The notes: generated from the sequence alone by a model not told the origin. A DNA stretch of 55,199 nt from UBA1205 sp045598105 (GCA_045598105.1 JAZLLK010000003.1:1-55199), one strand, 5' to 3'. Counted from the stretch's first letter, positions 24,453 through 33,793 are shown. Numbers and translations are program-made.

Positions 24453-26447
24453 ATGAACGATTTCCAAAAAGACATTATTGGCGGTATTCCTTCACAGCTG
24501 CCCGAATTGCAGCCGTACGATACCACTATCAATCACGCTCCCAAGCGTAAGGACATACTCACTAAAGCCGAAAAAAAATTAGCCATTCGTAATGCTTTGC
24601 GATATTTTGCACCCGAGCATCATGCTTTTTTGGCCAAAGAATTTGCAGAAGAGCTTCACAAATACGGACGTATATACATGTACAGGTTACGTCCAAGCTA
24701 CCCTATGTATGCCCGCCCTATAGATGAATATCCTGCCAAATGCAAGCAGGCTGCAGCCATTATGCTTATGATACAGAACAATTTGGATCCTGCAGTAGCA
24801 CAGCACCCGCACGAGCTCATTACCTACGGCGGCAATGGTGCCGTATTCCAAAATTGGGCTCAATACCGCCTGGTAATGAAATATTTATCGGAAATGACCG
24901 ATGAACAAACCCTGGTAATGTACAGCGGACATCCCATGGGATTGTTTCCTTCACATAAGAATGCTCCCCGCGTGGTAGTAACTAACGGTATGGTTATACC
25001 TAACTACTCCAAGCCTGATGACTGGGAACGGTTTAACGCCATGGGCGTAAGCCAATACGGCCAAATGACTGCCGGCTCCTACATGTATATAGGTCCGCAG
25101 GGCATAGTACACGGCACCACCATCACCGTGCTGAATGCAGCCCGTAAGCTGGGTGGCGGCACCGCAGGCAAGCTGTTCATTACCGCCGGCCTTGGCGGCA
25201 TGAGCGGTGCTCAGCCTAAAGCAGGCAATATAGCCGGCGTAGTATCCATTACCGCCGAAATCAACCCATCCGCTACCCAAAAACGCTATCAGCAGGGCTG
25301 GGTTGATGAAGTACATGATAATTTGGATACCCTATTTGCACAGGTGAACACCTACCGTACCAAAAAAGAAAAACGTTCCTTTGCCTATCAGGGTAACGTG
25401 GTGGACCTGTGGGAATACTGCGTAAGCCATAATATACAGGTGGACCTGGGCTCAGACCAAACCTCCCTGCATAATCCATGGGCAGGCGGATACTACCCTG
25501 TGGGCGTAAGTTTTGAAGATGCTAAGGTAATGATGGCCGACAAGCCCGCCGAATTCAAAGCCAAAGTACAGGAAAGTCTGCGTCGTCAGGTGGCAGCCAT
25601 TAATAAGCTCACCGCCAAAGGCATGTACTTTTTTGACTATGGTAATGCATTCCTGCTGGAATCCGGCCGCGCCGGCGCCGATGTAATGAATGCTGAAGGC
25701 ACAGGCTTCCGCTACCCTTCATACGTGCAGGATATTATGGGCCCCATGTGCTTTGATTACGGATTTGGCCCCTTCCGCTGGGTGTGCACCTCCGGCAAAC
25801 CTGAAGACCTGGACGTTACCGACCACCTGGCCATGGATGTACTGGAAAACATAGCCCAAACAGCCCCTGCCGAAATACAACAACAAATGCGTGATAACAT
25901 ACAATGGATTAAAGGTGCTAACGAAAACCACCTTGTGGTAGGCTCTCAGGCCAGAATACTGTATGCCGACTGCGAAGGCCGTACCAAAATAGCCGCCGCC
26001 TTCAATGAAGCCATTAAAGACGGACGCCTGTCGGCACCCGTAGTACTGGGCCGTGACCACCACGACGTATCAGGTACCGATTCCCCATTTAGAGAAACTT
26101 CCAATATATACGATGGTTCCTCCTTTACCGCCGATATGGCCATACAAAATGTAATAGGAGACTCTTTCCGCGGCGCCACCTGGGTGAGCATACATAACGG
26201 CGGCGGCGTAGGCTGGGGCGAAGTGATTAATGGAGGCTTTGGTATGCTGCTTGACGGTAGCGAAGAATCAGACAAACGCTTACGCATGATGCTCTATTGG
26301 GACGTAAATAACGGCATAAGCCGCCGCTCATGGGCCAGAAACGAAGGTGCCATGTTCGCTATTAAACGCGCCATGGAAGCCAACCCTCAACTAAAAGTAA
26401 CCCTCCCTAATATAGTAGATGATGACATTTTAAATAATATAATGTAA
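24453..26447 (+). CDS. hutU: Urocanate hydratase
   Basis: Second enzyme of histidine degradation, converting urocanate to imidazolonepropionate with bound NAD. The 664-residue length is that of Bacteroidetes urocanases, longer than the roughly 550 of proteobacterial HutU. Recognisable stretches include YGGNGAVFQNWAQYRL, LVMYSGHPMGLFPS, LFITAGLGGMSGAQPKA, DLGSDQTSLHNPWAGGY, DYGNAFLLESGRAGA and SIHNGGGVGWGEVINGGFGM. Other hut genes (hutH, hutI, ftcD) are not nearby. It has its own promoter and terminator, so it is transcribed alone. This adds histidine to the amino acids the organism can degrade. Confidence 0.95.
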   Translation: MNDFQKDIIGGIPSQLPELQPYDTTINHAPKRKDILTKAEKKLAIRNALRYFAPEHHAFLAKEFAEELHKYGRIYMYRLRPSYPMYARPIDEYPAKCKQAAAIMLMIQNNLDPAVAQHPHELITYGGNGAVFQNWAQYRLVMKYLSEMTDEQTLVMYSGHPMGLFPSHKNAPRVVVTNGMVIPNYSKPDDWERFNAMGVSQYGQMTAGSYMYIGPQGIVHGTTITVLNAARKLGGGTAGKLFITAGLGGMSGAQPKAGNIAGVVSITAEINPSATQKRYQQGWVDEVHDNLDTLFAQVNTYRTKKEKRSFAYQGNVVDLWEYCVSHNIQVDLGSDQTSLHNPWAGGYYPVGVSFEDAKVMMADKPAEFKAKVQESLRRQVAAINKLTAKGMYFFDYGNAFLLESGRAGADVMNAEGTGFRYPSYVQDIMGPMCFDYGFGPFRWVCTSGKPEDLDVTDHLAMDVLENIAQTAPAEIQQQMRDNIQWIKGANENHLVVGSQARILYADCEGRTKIAAAFNEAIKDGRLSAPVVLGRDHHDVSGTDSPFRETSNIYDGSSFTADMAIQNVIGDSFRGATWVSIHNGGGVGWGEVINGGFGMLLDGSEESDKRLRMMLYWDVNNGISRRSWARNEGAMFAIKRAMEANPQLKVTLPNIVDDDILNNIM

Positions 26448-26469
26448 TACATAAATATATTATACCAAC

Positions 26470-26500
26470 AAAAAGAGCCTTACAAAAAGGCTCTTTTTTT
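26470..26500 (+). terminator. Terminator of hutU
   Basis: AAAAAGAGCCTT pairs with AAGGCTCTTTTT around a short ACAA loop and continues into a T run, about 22 bp after the hutU stop. Confidence 0.9.
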
Positions 26501-26586
26501 GTATATATTTCAATCATTTTAAGCAAATTATACATTATATCACTAATATACAACACAATACATATACATCTTACTGCAGATCAGCC

Positions 26587-29400
26587 CTACCATTCCTTAG
26601 CAAAACGTATACACAAGTGTTTGAAATCACAATATTTACACTTATCATCTTTATAATTCATACTAAAGGCTTCCTCCTTATTCATCATGTGCTGCTCATA
26701 AAACACACGCAACTGCTCTTCAAACACGTTATAAAAATCCTCATCTATATTCACCTTTAATTCCACCGGACGGGTTATGCTTCGCATAGGTATTAATGAT
26801 ACCGACCGCACGGAGCGTTCACCGTGAATACGATGATACATGTAGGCATACATCATCATTTGCAAGGCCTTGGGCTTGTTAATGTCAAATATTTTATCAG
26901 GCGGACACGCCTTGCCGTCACTTTCTTCTACCTTGCCCGACTTATAATCCCATATGTCGACCCTGCCCAGTTCATCTATATCTACCCTGTCGGCTATGCC
27001 CTTTAGGTGCATGGCACCATAACAGGTAGATATATCACATTGCATATCGGTTTCGGTTTCAAACTGTATGTTTGCGGCGGCATAATGCTCATAAGCGTAT
27101 TCCACATATTCATACACATAGTCGGCTGTGATGCGTACAAATAGCATATTAACACCGCTTTCCAAATCACAAACGTCATACTGCTTTACAGGTGAATTAA
27201 CAGGCAGACTCAAGAAAGAGGCCTTTACCTTACTATATACTTCTTCCCTGCTGTATGCATGGGCAAAATGCTCTTTAGCAGCCTCTTCCAACACCATGTG
27301 CACCACCGTACCAATATCATTGGCCTGTATATCCAGCTTGTGCTCATCCTGCTGCTCTCCTATTTTGAGCACACGGCTCAAATAATATTGCAGACTGCAA
27401 TCCCTATAGGTATTTAACGACGAAGGAGAATGCTTCAAATGAGCCATAATAGCCGTTTCCGCATCGGTTTTGTCTACACTTATACAGGCACTATATTGCC
27501 CTTGGGGCAACTCATACAGCACCGCATGCTCCTCTATTACTACCAACGGATTATATTCCGTAAGCTCGTTTTTAAGCTGTAGCAAATAGCGGCTGGGAGC
27601 ACTATCTCCATTTTTTTCATCATTTACATATAATAAATATACATGCTCTGCCCGCTGTAACAAACGATAAAAATAGTAAGCCGTATCGGCATCCTGTGTT
27701 TCATCTACAGGCATGCCGTAAGCCCGGCGAACCTCATAAGGTATAAGCCCCTGCACGGCTCTTCCTTTAGGCATAACACCTTCATTCATAGACAGTATTA
27801 CCACATTATCATAATCCAGAGCCTTGGTTTCACTCATACCCATTATTTGCAAACCGGCTTCATCACGATTACTTTCAAAAGGAATGCTGCAATTAGAAAG
27901 ATAACTTTCAAACAATAGCCGTAACGATGCCTCATCATGCACCTCTACCTGCGTGAGTAATAACTCTATACGCTGCATGTAATCACTCAAGGCTGCTATA
28001 TAGCCTTGCTCTGCCCGTGCCTCACTATCTTTGGCACTTATGACACTCAGCTGTGATTCACTCACATGCTGTAGCAGTTGCCGTATGTGCTGTAATAATG
28101 CGGGCATGCTGTCCTCACACAATAGAACTTGCCTTAAATAAAAGTACTCCTGCTGCTCTAATAGGGGTTCTATATCCGACTGATAATAATATTTTCGCTG
28201 TTTTTTAAGCAAAATGGCTACATCTTCAGCTTTATGGGTCAGCATGCGGACTATGTAAGGATGGCTTAGCAGGGCCTTAATGGAATCACGCTTCCACACC
28301 CTAACCGTGTCATTACCGCATTTTTTGCCTTCTATGGACATGTGCAGCAATAAGTCTGTAAGCTCATAAGTAATGGTATTACGCACCGAATAGCCCATGG
28401 TTACATTCACATTATTATAAGCATTCCAATCCATAGACTCATACACCATTTGCATTACACTTTCATCGGGCAACACCACAGCCGTGTGGGTCATATTATC
28501 GTCATGCAACTCTTGCTTAATGTGCTGAAGCAGGCAGGGCAAATATTTAGCCTGAGCCACCTGCTGCGGTACACTATATATATGAATATGCTTGGGGTTT
28601 TGGGCATAATAATTGTTCTTAAACTGTATATCATCCATATGCATGCTTTCCCTTATACGCCGTATACCGTCTCCTGCTTCATACTCCTTATTGTCTACAT
28701 AATATTCATCGGAGTCAACTATTATATCCAGCATATTATTCTGCTGCAAGGCCTTAAGCAGCACCTGCTCTGCTATTGATAGCCGCTGGCTGCCCACCCA
28801 CAGCACTTTGGTATAGGGCAAGGCGGCCACTATAGCGTCGGCATGGCCGGCCACATGGCGATACACTGCCCCCTGATAAGCCTTACCGCTACGCAATAAG
28901 TAGCTGTTCAAATGAGTATAATATAAGGGCAAATGCTCAAAAAAACGAAGATAACGTGCACCGCTGTAGGCGGAGCCGCTATCCGGCGACCATAAATCTA
29001 TGTTTTTAATATCATACACATGTTTATATACCTGCTCCATAGGAGCCATACACATGTCTATTTCGTTAAAGTCCTGCAATATAGACTGTGCCTTGCCGGC
29101 AAATTCGGAAAAAGGTTCGGCTTCCTGCTGTTCTATATTTCGGTACACCTCATACAAGGCTATCATTTGCTCGTCATAATCAGCATACTGCATTTGCGAC
29201 AACTTGAGCACAAAATCACCCGAAAACAGGCATTCAGGTGCCAAATAAGGACATGTATAACCGGCAGAAAGCAACTTTCTAAACTGGGAAATGGAGCGTC
29301 GGTTAGGCAGTATTACAGCTATTTGTGACAGGCTGCTGCCATATTGCTGTATTACATATTGTGCCGTTTGGGCCAAAAAACTTTCTTTCATAGCATTCAT
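26587..29400 (-). CDS. AddB-like PD-(D/E)XK nuclease of the RecBCD/AddAB type
   Basis: A 937-residue protein. Its N-terminal two thirds resemble an inactivated UvrD-like helicase (IAVILPNRRSISQF but no Walker A). ETKALDYDNVVILSMNEGVMP follows, then a C-terminal PD-(D/E)XK nuclease with RVDIWDYKSGK near residue 818. A Cys in NTYRDCSLQYYLSRVL near 665 and the terminal CKYCDFKHLC match the four Cys of the AddB iron-sulfur nuclease cluster. Such proteins process double-strand breaks together with a UvrD-like AddA, which is not in the window. It lies 5 bp after dtd. The start may be the first ATG (29400) or the fourth codon (29391). Confidence 0.85.
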   Translation of the reverse strand: MNAMKESFLAQTAQYVIQQYGSSLSQIAVILPNRRSISQFRKLLSAGYTCPYLAPECLFSGDFVLKLSQMQYADYDEQMIALYEVYRNIEQQEAEPFSEFAGKAQSILQDFNEIDMCMAPMEQVYKHVYDIKNIDLWSPDSGSAYSGARYLRFFEHLPLYYTHLNSYLLRSGKAYQGAVYRHVAGHADAIVAALPYTKVLWVGSQRLSIAEQVLLKALQQNNMLDIIVDSDEYYVDNKEYEAGDGIRRIRESMHMDDIQFKNNYYAQNPKHIHIYSVPQQVAQAKYLPCLLQHIKQELHDDNMTHTAVVLPDESVMQMVYESMDWNAYNNVNVTMGYSVRNTITYELTDLLLHMSIEGKKCGNDTVRVWKRDSIKALLSHPYIVRMLTHKAEDVAILLKKQRKYYYQSDIEPLLEQQEYFYLRQVLLCEDSMPALLQHIRQLLQHVSESQLSVISAKDSEARAEQGYIAALSDYMQRIELLLTQVEVHDEASLRLLFESYLSNCSIPFESNRDEAGLQIMGMSETKALDYDNVVILSMNEGVMPKGRAVQGLIPYEVRRAYGMPVDETQDADTAYYFYRLLQRAEHVYLLYVNDEKNGDSAPSRYLLQLKNELTEYNPLVVIEEHAVLYELPQGQYSACISVDKTDAETAIMAHLKHSPSSLNTYRDCSLQYYLSRVLKIGEQQDEHKLDIQANDIGTVVHMVLEEAAKEHFAHAYSREEVYSKVKASFLSLPVNSPVKQYDVCDLESGVNMLFVRITADYVYEYVEYAYEHYAAANIQFETETDMQCDISTCYGAMHLKGIADRVDIDELGRVDIWDYKSGKVEESDGKACPPDKIFDINKPKALQMMMYAYMYHRIHGERSVRSVSLIPMRSITRPVELKVNIDEDFYNVFEEQLRVFYEQHMMNKEEAFSMNYKDDKCKYCDFKHLCIRFAKEW

Positions 29401-29405
29401 ATTTA

Positions 29406-29858
29406 TTATTCCTTATGCTGCGTATCTATACATATAGTTACCGGACCGTCATTTACCAGCTCCACCTGCATATCGGCACCAAATACGCCTGTACGTATGG
29501 GCGTGCCTATTTGCAGCTGCAGCTGCTGCACCAAGGCCTCATACACAGGCTTAGCCGTTGCAGGCGCTGCCGCCTGTATGTATGAAGGTCGGTTGCCTTT
29601 GGCCGTAGAAGCATATAGTGTAAACTGACTCACCACCATGCACTCTCCGCCTATGGTGTTAATATCGGTATTCATTACTCCATTATCATCATTGAATATA
29701 CGCAAATGACTTATTTTTTTACACAGCCATTCCACATCGGCCATGGTGTCAGTGTGGGTAATGCCTATTAACACCACCATACCGCTGCCTATAGCGGCAT
29801 GCACATTGCCATGTATGCTCAGCTTTGCCCCGATTACCCTTTGAATTACAGCTCTCAT
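29406..29858 (-). CDS. dtd: D-aminoacyl-tRNA deacylase
   Basis: Removes D-amino acids (and glycine mischarged on tRNA-Ala) from tRNA. The 150-residue protein carries the two signatures of the DTD1 fold: SQFTLYASTAKGNRP, with the catalytic Thr region, and VELVNDGPVTI, the Gly-cisPro equivalent near the C-terminus. It begins MRAVIQRVIGAKLSIHG. It is placed between meaB (3 bp upstream) and the AddB-like gene, evidently one operon. Confidence 0.96.
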   Translation of the reverse strand: MRAVIQRVIGAKLSIHGNVHAAIGSGMVVLIGITHTDTMADVEWLCKKISHLRIFNDDNGVMNTDINTIGGECMVVSQFTLYASTAKGNRPSYIQAAAPATAKPVYEALVQQLQLQIGTPIRTGVFGADMQVELVNDGPVTICIDTQHKE

Positions 29859-29861
29859 AGA

Positions 29862-30953
29862 CTATTGTATATGGTCAAAATAAGCATTCAGCACCTGCGT
29901 GCCGGCCTTATACGGACTCACTTTTCCTGTGAGCAGGTCATGCTGCAAGGCAGCTATGGCCTGTTTTACCCGGGCGTGGTCATAAAAAGCATCGGTAAGG
30001 CTTTCTTTCATGAACACATGAAAACGCTTTTGCCACTGCAAGGTACGGTTACGCTCATAATAGCCGTTTGCCCGGGTAAGGCTGAGGTATTTTTCTATCA
30101 TTTGCCACACTTCGGCTATGCCTTCATGCTGCAATGAGGATATGGTGTGTGATTCGGGTTTCCACTGTGAATCAGGTAAAGGAAACAGCATTAAGGCATT
30201 ACGTATTTGTGTGCGGGTAAGCTCGGCCTTCTTCTTATTGTCCCCATCGGCCTTATTAATAAGTATGGCATCAGACATTTCCATAATGCCGCGTTTTATA
30301 CCCTGCAGCTCGTCACCGGCTCCCGATATCATGAGCATAAGAAAAAAGTCCACCATGTCCTTTACCGCCGTTTCCGACTGCCCCACACCCACGGTTTCTA
30401 TAATGATGGTGTCAAAGCCGGCGGCTTCACATAATATGAGTGTTTCGGCTGTTTTACGGGCCACACCGCCCAAAGTGCCTGCCGAAGGGGAAGGCCGTAT
30501 GAAGGCATTTTTATCGGTAGAAAGCGTTTCCATACGGGTTTTATCCCCTAATATACTGCCCTTGGAACGCTCGCTGCTGGGGTCTATGGCCAGCACGGCC
30601 ACCTTACGCCCTATGGAGGTAAGATACTTGCCAAAAGCCTCTATAAAAGTACTTTTGCCCGCACCGGGCACCCCCGTAATACCTATACGCACCGAAGAAC
30701 AGGCATGGGCTATACAGGCTTCCAATATGGCCTGCGCCTTTTCATAATCCTTTTTTAAATTACTTTCTATAAGTGTAATAGCACGGCTCAGGAACACCCT
30801 GTCACCGCTCACTATGCCGTTTACATATTCTTCTACTGTGTATTCCTGCGGCTTTACTATACCGGCCAAGTGCAAATACGGGTTCACCTGCGAAGGCTGG
30901 TCCACCCCGTCCTGCACGTGCAATGCCGACCGGAAATCATGGTTTTGATTCAT
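29862..30953 (-). CDS. meaB: MeaB/ArgK-type P-loop GTPase, chaperone of methylmalonyl-CoA mutase
   Basis: This G3E-family GTPase gates cobalamin loading and protects AdoCbl mutases. The 363 residues contain GITGVPGAGKSTF (P-loop 94-101), AIDPSSERSKGSILGDKTRM, FIRPSPSAGTLGGVA, the family signature ETVGVGQSE, and the base-recognition NKAD. No mutase gene is adjacent, so its client must be encoded elsewhere: methylmalonyl-CoA mutase is the usual one. A promoter at 30979-30986 lies just upstream, and it heads the operon with dtd and the AddB-like nuclease. Confidence 0.94.
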   Translation of the reverse strand: MNQNHDFRSALHVQDGVDQPSQVNPYLHLAGIVKPQEYTVEEYVNGIVSGDRVFLSRAITLIESNLKKDYEKAQAILEACIAHACSSVRIGITGVPGAGKSTFIEAFGKYLTSIGRKVAVLAIDPSSERSKGSILGDKTRMETLSTDKNAFIRPSPSAGTLGGVARKTAETLILCEAAGFDTIIIETVGVGQSETAVKDMVDFFLMLMISGAGDELQGIKRGIMEMSDAILINKADGDNKKKAELTRTQIRNALMLFPLPDSQWKPESHTISSLQHEGIAEVWQMIEKYLSLTRANGYYERNRTLQWQKRFHVFMKESLTDAFYDHARVKQAIAALQHDLLTGKVSPYKAGTQVLNAYFDHIQ

Positions 30954-30978
30954 ACCTGTATGCTTATTCTATAAATTG

Positions 30979-30986
30979 CAAAGATA
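30979..30986 (-). promoter_or_regulatory. Candidate -7 box of the meaB operon
   Basis: TATCTTTG followed by CA on the minus strand. Predicted start near 30975 leaves a 21-nt leader. Confidence 0.7.
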
Positions 30987-31078
30987 ACACTTAATCCTAT
31001 ATATTTCCCTATTACCCGTCAGTTTTTTTTGTTGAAAAAAAATAATGTACTTTCATACAAAAGCACAAAAAATTGGTG

Positions 31079-31086
31079 TACTTTTG
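31079..31086 (+). promoter_or_regulatory. Candidate -7 box of elbB
   Basis: TACTTTTG followed by CA matches TAnnTTTG. The predicted start near 31090 lies about 23 nt before the elbB ATG. Confidence 0.65.
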
Positions 31087-31112
31087 CATCGTAAAATAAA
31101 TACGAAAATAAT

Positions 31113-31763
31113 ATGAGTAAAAAATTTGCCATTATTATAGGCGGCTGCGGACATAAAGACGGCTCGGAAATACACGAAACCACCATGACCCTATTGGCCA
31201 TAGAAGAGCACAATGCCACTTATGACATATACGCTCCTAATCGCCTACAGTACCACGTTATTAACCACCTTACCGGAGAAGAAATGCCGGAGGAACGTAA
31301 CCTTATGACAGAAGCCGCCCGCATAGCCCGCGGCAATATACGCCCGCTGGAAGAACTGAACGTAAAAGAATATGATGCCGTGGTATTTCCCGGCGGCTTT
31401 GGCGTAGCCAAAAACTTTTTTACCTATGCCACAGATGGTGTTAACTGCCACGTGTACCCTGATATAGAAAAGGTAATATTAGACACCCGCAATGCAGGCA
31501 TACCACTTGGAGCTTTGTGCATATCTCCGGTACTGCTTACTAAGGTGCTGGGTAATATTACCACCACCATAGGTAATGATGAACACACCGCCGCTAATAT
31601 TGCCGCCATGGGCGGGCAAAATATTAACACCGGCACAGGTGAAGTTATTACCGATAAACAGCATAATATATACAGCACCCCATGCTATATGCTACCCACA
31701 GGCATTAAAGGCATACACGAATGTGCCTATAACCTTATAGAAGCCATGATAAATAATATGTAA
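31113..31763 (+). CDS. elbB: ElbB-like glyoxalase / DJ-1-type class I amidotransferase-like protein
   Basis: A 216-residue protein of the DJ-1/PfpI superfamily closest to ElbB (isoprenoid biosynthesis glyoxalase ElbB). Seen are GGCGHKDGSEIHET near the N-terminus, YDAVVFPGGFGVAKN, and the nucleophile-elbow region PLGALCISPVLLTKVLG with its Cys. Members show glyoxalase activity; the isoprenoid link is historical. The exported peptidase gene follows 14 bp later, so the two are probably cotranscribed although functionally unrelated. Confidence 0.88.
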   Translation: MSKKFAIIIGGCGHKDGSEIHETTMTLLAIEEHNATYDIYAPNRLQYHVINHLTGEEMPEERNLMTEAARIARGNIRPLEELNVKEYDAVVFPGGFGVAKNFFTYATDGVNCHVYPDIEKVILDTRNAGIPLGALCISPVLLTKVLGNITTTIGNDEHTAANIAAMGGQNINTGTGEVITDKQHNIYSTPCYMLPTGIKGIHECAYNLIEAMINNM

Positions 31764-31777
31764 ATAATTAATATATA

Positions 31778-33178
31778 ATGAATATGAACATAAAATCCAA
31801 ACTCATCATTTTTGCCTGTGTACTCACAGGCGTGCAATTATATGCACAAAATGGCGGCATAGATGAAAAAACACTATCCGACCTAAAAGCCTCTTATGAT
31901 AATAATTCATCTACTAAAGCGTTGCAAACAGCCATTATAGGCAATGACATTAACAAGCTGGCACTCAACCGTAATAATCCTAATGCCCATGACACCTATT
32001 TTTCACACAGGGTAATATCCAAAGGCATTACCGACCAAAAATCATCAGGACGCTGCTGGCTGTTTACCGGGCTGAATGTACTGCGTTCTAAAGTAATAGC
32101 TAAGCATCATTTGAATGAATTTACTTTCTCGCAAAACTATTGCTTCTTCTATGACCAGCTGGAAAAATCAAATTTATTTCTACAGGCCATAATAGACACC
32201 AAAGATAAGGAAATGACCGACAAAACCGTGGAATGGCTGTTCAAAAACCCTATAGGCGACGGCGGACAATTCACCGGTGTGCTTAATATTATTACCAAAT
32301 ACGGCGTGGTACCCGCTGAAGTAATGCCCGAAACCAATAGCAGCAACAATACCTCCCGCATGTCGAATCTGCTATCACTCAAGCTGCGTGAATACGGCTT
32401 ACAGCTGAGAAATATGGCCGCCAAGGGCGCCAAGACAAACGAGCTGATAGCCCAAAAGAAAGAAATGCTCAAAACCATATATCGTATATTAGCCCTCAAT
32501 TTGGGTGAGCCCCCCACCACTTTTACCTACACCGAAAAAGACGCCTCGGGCAAGCCCGCTGGCAGCAAAACCTACACTCCGCTATCATTCTATAAGGAAT
32601 ATGTAAATGTGGACATGAGCGACTACGTAATGATAATGAATGACCCTACCCGTGACTACTATAAAGTATATGAAATAGAATACGACCGTCACGTATATGA
32701 CGGCGGCAACTGGAAATATTTGAATTTGCCCATGGACGAAATAAAACAAATAGCCATAGCCTCCATTAAAGACAGCACCATGATGTATTTTTCATGTGAC
32801 GTAGGCAAATTCCTCAATAAAGACAACGGATTGCTGGATATTAATAATTATGACTACGCCTCCCTTATGGGTACCACTTTCAATATGGACAAAAAACAAC
32901 GTATAACTACCTTCGCCAGCGGCTCTTCACACGCCATGACACTGTGCGCCGTGGACATTGACGATAACGGCAACGCCAAAAAATGGATGGTGGAAAACAG
33001 CTGGGGACCCTCCTACGGCTATAAAGGCCACCTTATTATGACCGACGAATGGTTTAATGAATACATGTTCCGCGTGGTAGCAGACAAAAAATACATACCT
33101 CAGGCCACTCAGGCCATGCTGAAACAAAAATCTATTATGCTCCCGCCATGGGACCCTATGTTTATGCCGGAAGAATAA
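31778..33178 (+). CDS. Exported C1B (bleomycin hydrolase/PepC-like) cysteine peptidase
   Basis: A 466-residue cysteine aminopeptidase of the C1B family with a signal peptide (KLIIFACVLTGVQLYAQ). The catalytic Cys93 lies in DQKSSGRCWLFTGLN, the His in SGSSHAMTLCAVD (about 386) and the Asn in WMVENSWGPSYGYKG (about 406). Cytoplasmic PepC normally lacks a signal, so this form acts in the periplasm or at the surface, a pattern known in Bacteroidetes. It lies 14 bp after elbB and ends at a strong terminator. It fits use of external peptides. Confidence 0.92.
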   Translation: MNMNIKSKLIIFACVLTGVQLYAQNGGIDEKTLSDLKASYDNNSSTKALQTAIIGNDINKLALNRNNPNAHDTYFSHRVISKGITDQKSSGRCWLFTGLNVLRSKVIAKHHLNEFTFSQNYCFFYDQLEKSNLFLQAIIDTKDKEMTDKTVEWLFKNPIGDGGQFTGVLNIITKYGVVPAEVMPETNSSNNTSRMSNLLSLKLREYGLQLRNMAAKGAKTNELIAQKKEMLKTIYRILALNLGEPPTTFTYTEKDASGKPAGSKTYTPLSFYKEYVNVDMSDYVMIMNDPTRDYYKVYEIEYDRHVYDGGNWKYLNLPMDEIKQIAIASIKDSTMMYFSCDVGKFLNKDNGLLDINNYDYASLMGTTFNMDKKQRITTFASGSSHAMTLCAVDIDDNGNAKKWMVENSWGPSYGYKGHLIMTDEWFNEYMFRVVADKKYIPQATQAMLKQKSIMLPPWDPMFMPEE

Positions 33179-33202
33179 CACATTTTCATGTCATTCGGTT
33201 TT

Positions 33203-33240
33203 TAAAGGTTGTTTATTTTAAAATAAACAACCTTTTTTTT
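33203..33240 (+). terminator. Terminator of the elbB-peptidase unit
   Basis: AAAGGTTGTTTATTTT pairs perfectly with AAAATAAACAACCTTT and runs on into T, 25 bp after the peptidase stop. Confidence 0.92.
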
Positions 33241-33274
33241 ACCCCTTACTTACCCGTATAATCATAAAAAATGC

Positions 33275-33282
33275 TACCTTTG
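33275..33282 (+). promoter_or_regulatory. -7 box of the SPFH-tail gene
   Basis: TACCTTTG followed by CACCT. The stretch around it is nearly identical to the promoter at 13757-13777. Predicted start near 33286 gives a leader of about 108 nt. Confidence 0.7.
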
Positions 33283-33285
33283 CAC

Positions 33286-33394
33286 CTACATATCTTCCTC
33301 ATGCAATATTAAGCGGATACTATTGCATGCTATGGAAGGTATAACCCATAGATTAACTTATAGTTATCCGCACAACGCACATTTTTTTTTAATT
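33286..33394 (+). promoter_or_regulatory. Structured, pseudoknot-capable 5' leader
   Basis: Three helices can be drawn. A: ATGCAATA (33301-33308) with TATTGCAT (33321-33328). B: GCGGATA (33313-33319, inside the loop of A) with TATCCGC (33365-33371). C: CTATGG (33330-33335) with CCATAG (33346-33351). A and B cross, giving an H-type pseudoknot with C in its connecting loop, or two alternative folds. Nine T precede AATT and the ATG at 33395. It could be a cis-regulatory RNA. I do not recognise it as a known class. Confidence 0.45.
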
Positions 33395-33793
33395 ATGAAC
33401 AAAATATCATTCAAAGGAATTATGGTCATGGTAATTATTGCAGCCATTGTTATTTTAGGTCTCATGTTTGGCATGCCCATGTACAATGTATGGCAACAGG
33501 AAATGACAGGTAGAGCCGAATTTTCACGTGCAGAACAAAACAGAAAAATAAAAGTGGAAGAAGCCCGTGCCGAAAAAGAAAGTGCCTCATTTAGAGCCGA
33601 AGCTGAAATTATCCGCGCCGAAGGCGTGGCTAAAGCCAACGAAATTATAGGCGGCAGCCTTAAAGATAATAAGGACTACCTCACCTACCTGTGGATACAA
33701 GCCCTGTATGATGAAAGTAACTCCGTAATTTACGTCCCCACCGAAGCCAATTTACCCGTATTGGAAGCTTCCAGAATACATAATATTAAATAG
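33395..33793 (+). CDS. Small membrane protein with SPFH/Band7-like C-terminal tail
   Basis: A 132-residue protein starting MNKISFKGIM with one transmembrane segment (about 10-32). An Ala/Glu/Arg-rich helix follows (EQNRKIKVEEARAEKESA, AEAEIIRAEGVAKANEIIG), and then LTYLWIQALYDESNSVIYVP and EANLPVLEASR. The helix and ending match the C-terminal part of SPFH (prohibitin/stomatin) proteins, without the SPFH domain itself. Compact proteins of this type occur in Bacteroidetes and some phages. Function is unknown, perhaps membrane-microdomain or protease scaffolding. The start at 33395 agrees with the typical N-terminus; an upstream in-frame ATG at 33332 would put the leader helices in coding sequence. 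Confidence 0.75.
   Translation: MNKISFKGIMVMVIIAAIVILGLMFGMPMYNVWQQEMTGRAEFSRAEQNRKIKVEEARAEKESASFRAEAEIIRAEGVAKANEIIGGSLKDNKDYLTYLWIQALYDESNSVIYVPTEANLPVLEASRIHNIK

Noticed and set aside
33323..33394. N-terminal extension of the SPFH-tail protein
   Set aside because: It would begin at TTG or an ATG inside the leader helices. The ATG at 33395 gives the usual MNKISFKG start. Kept as a possible alternative only.
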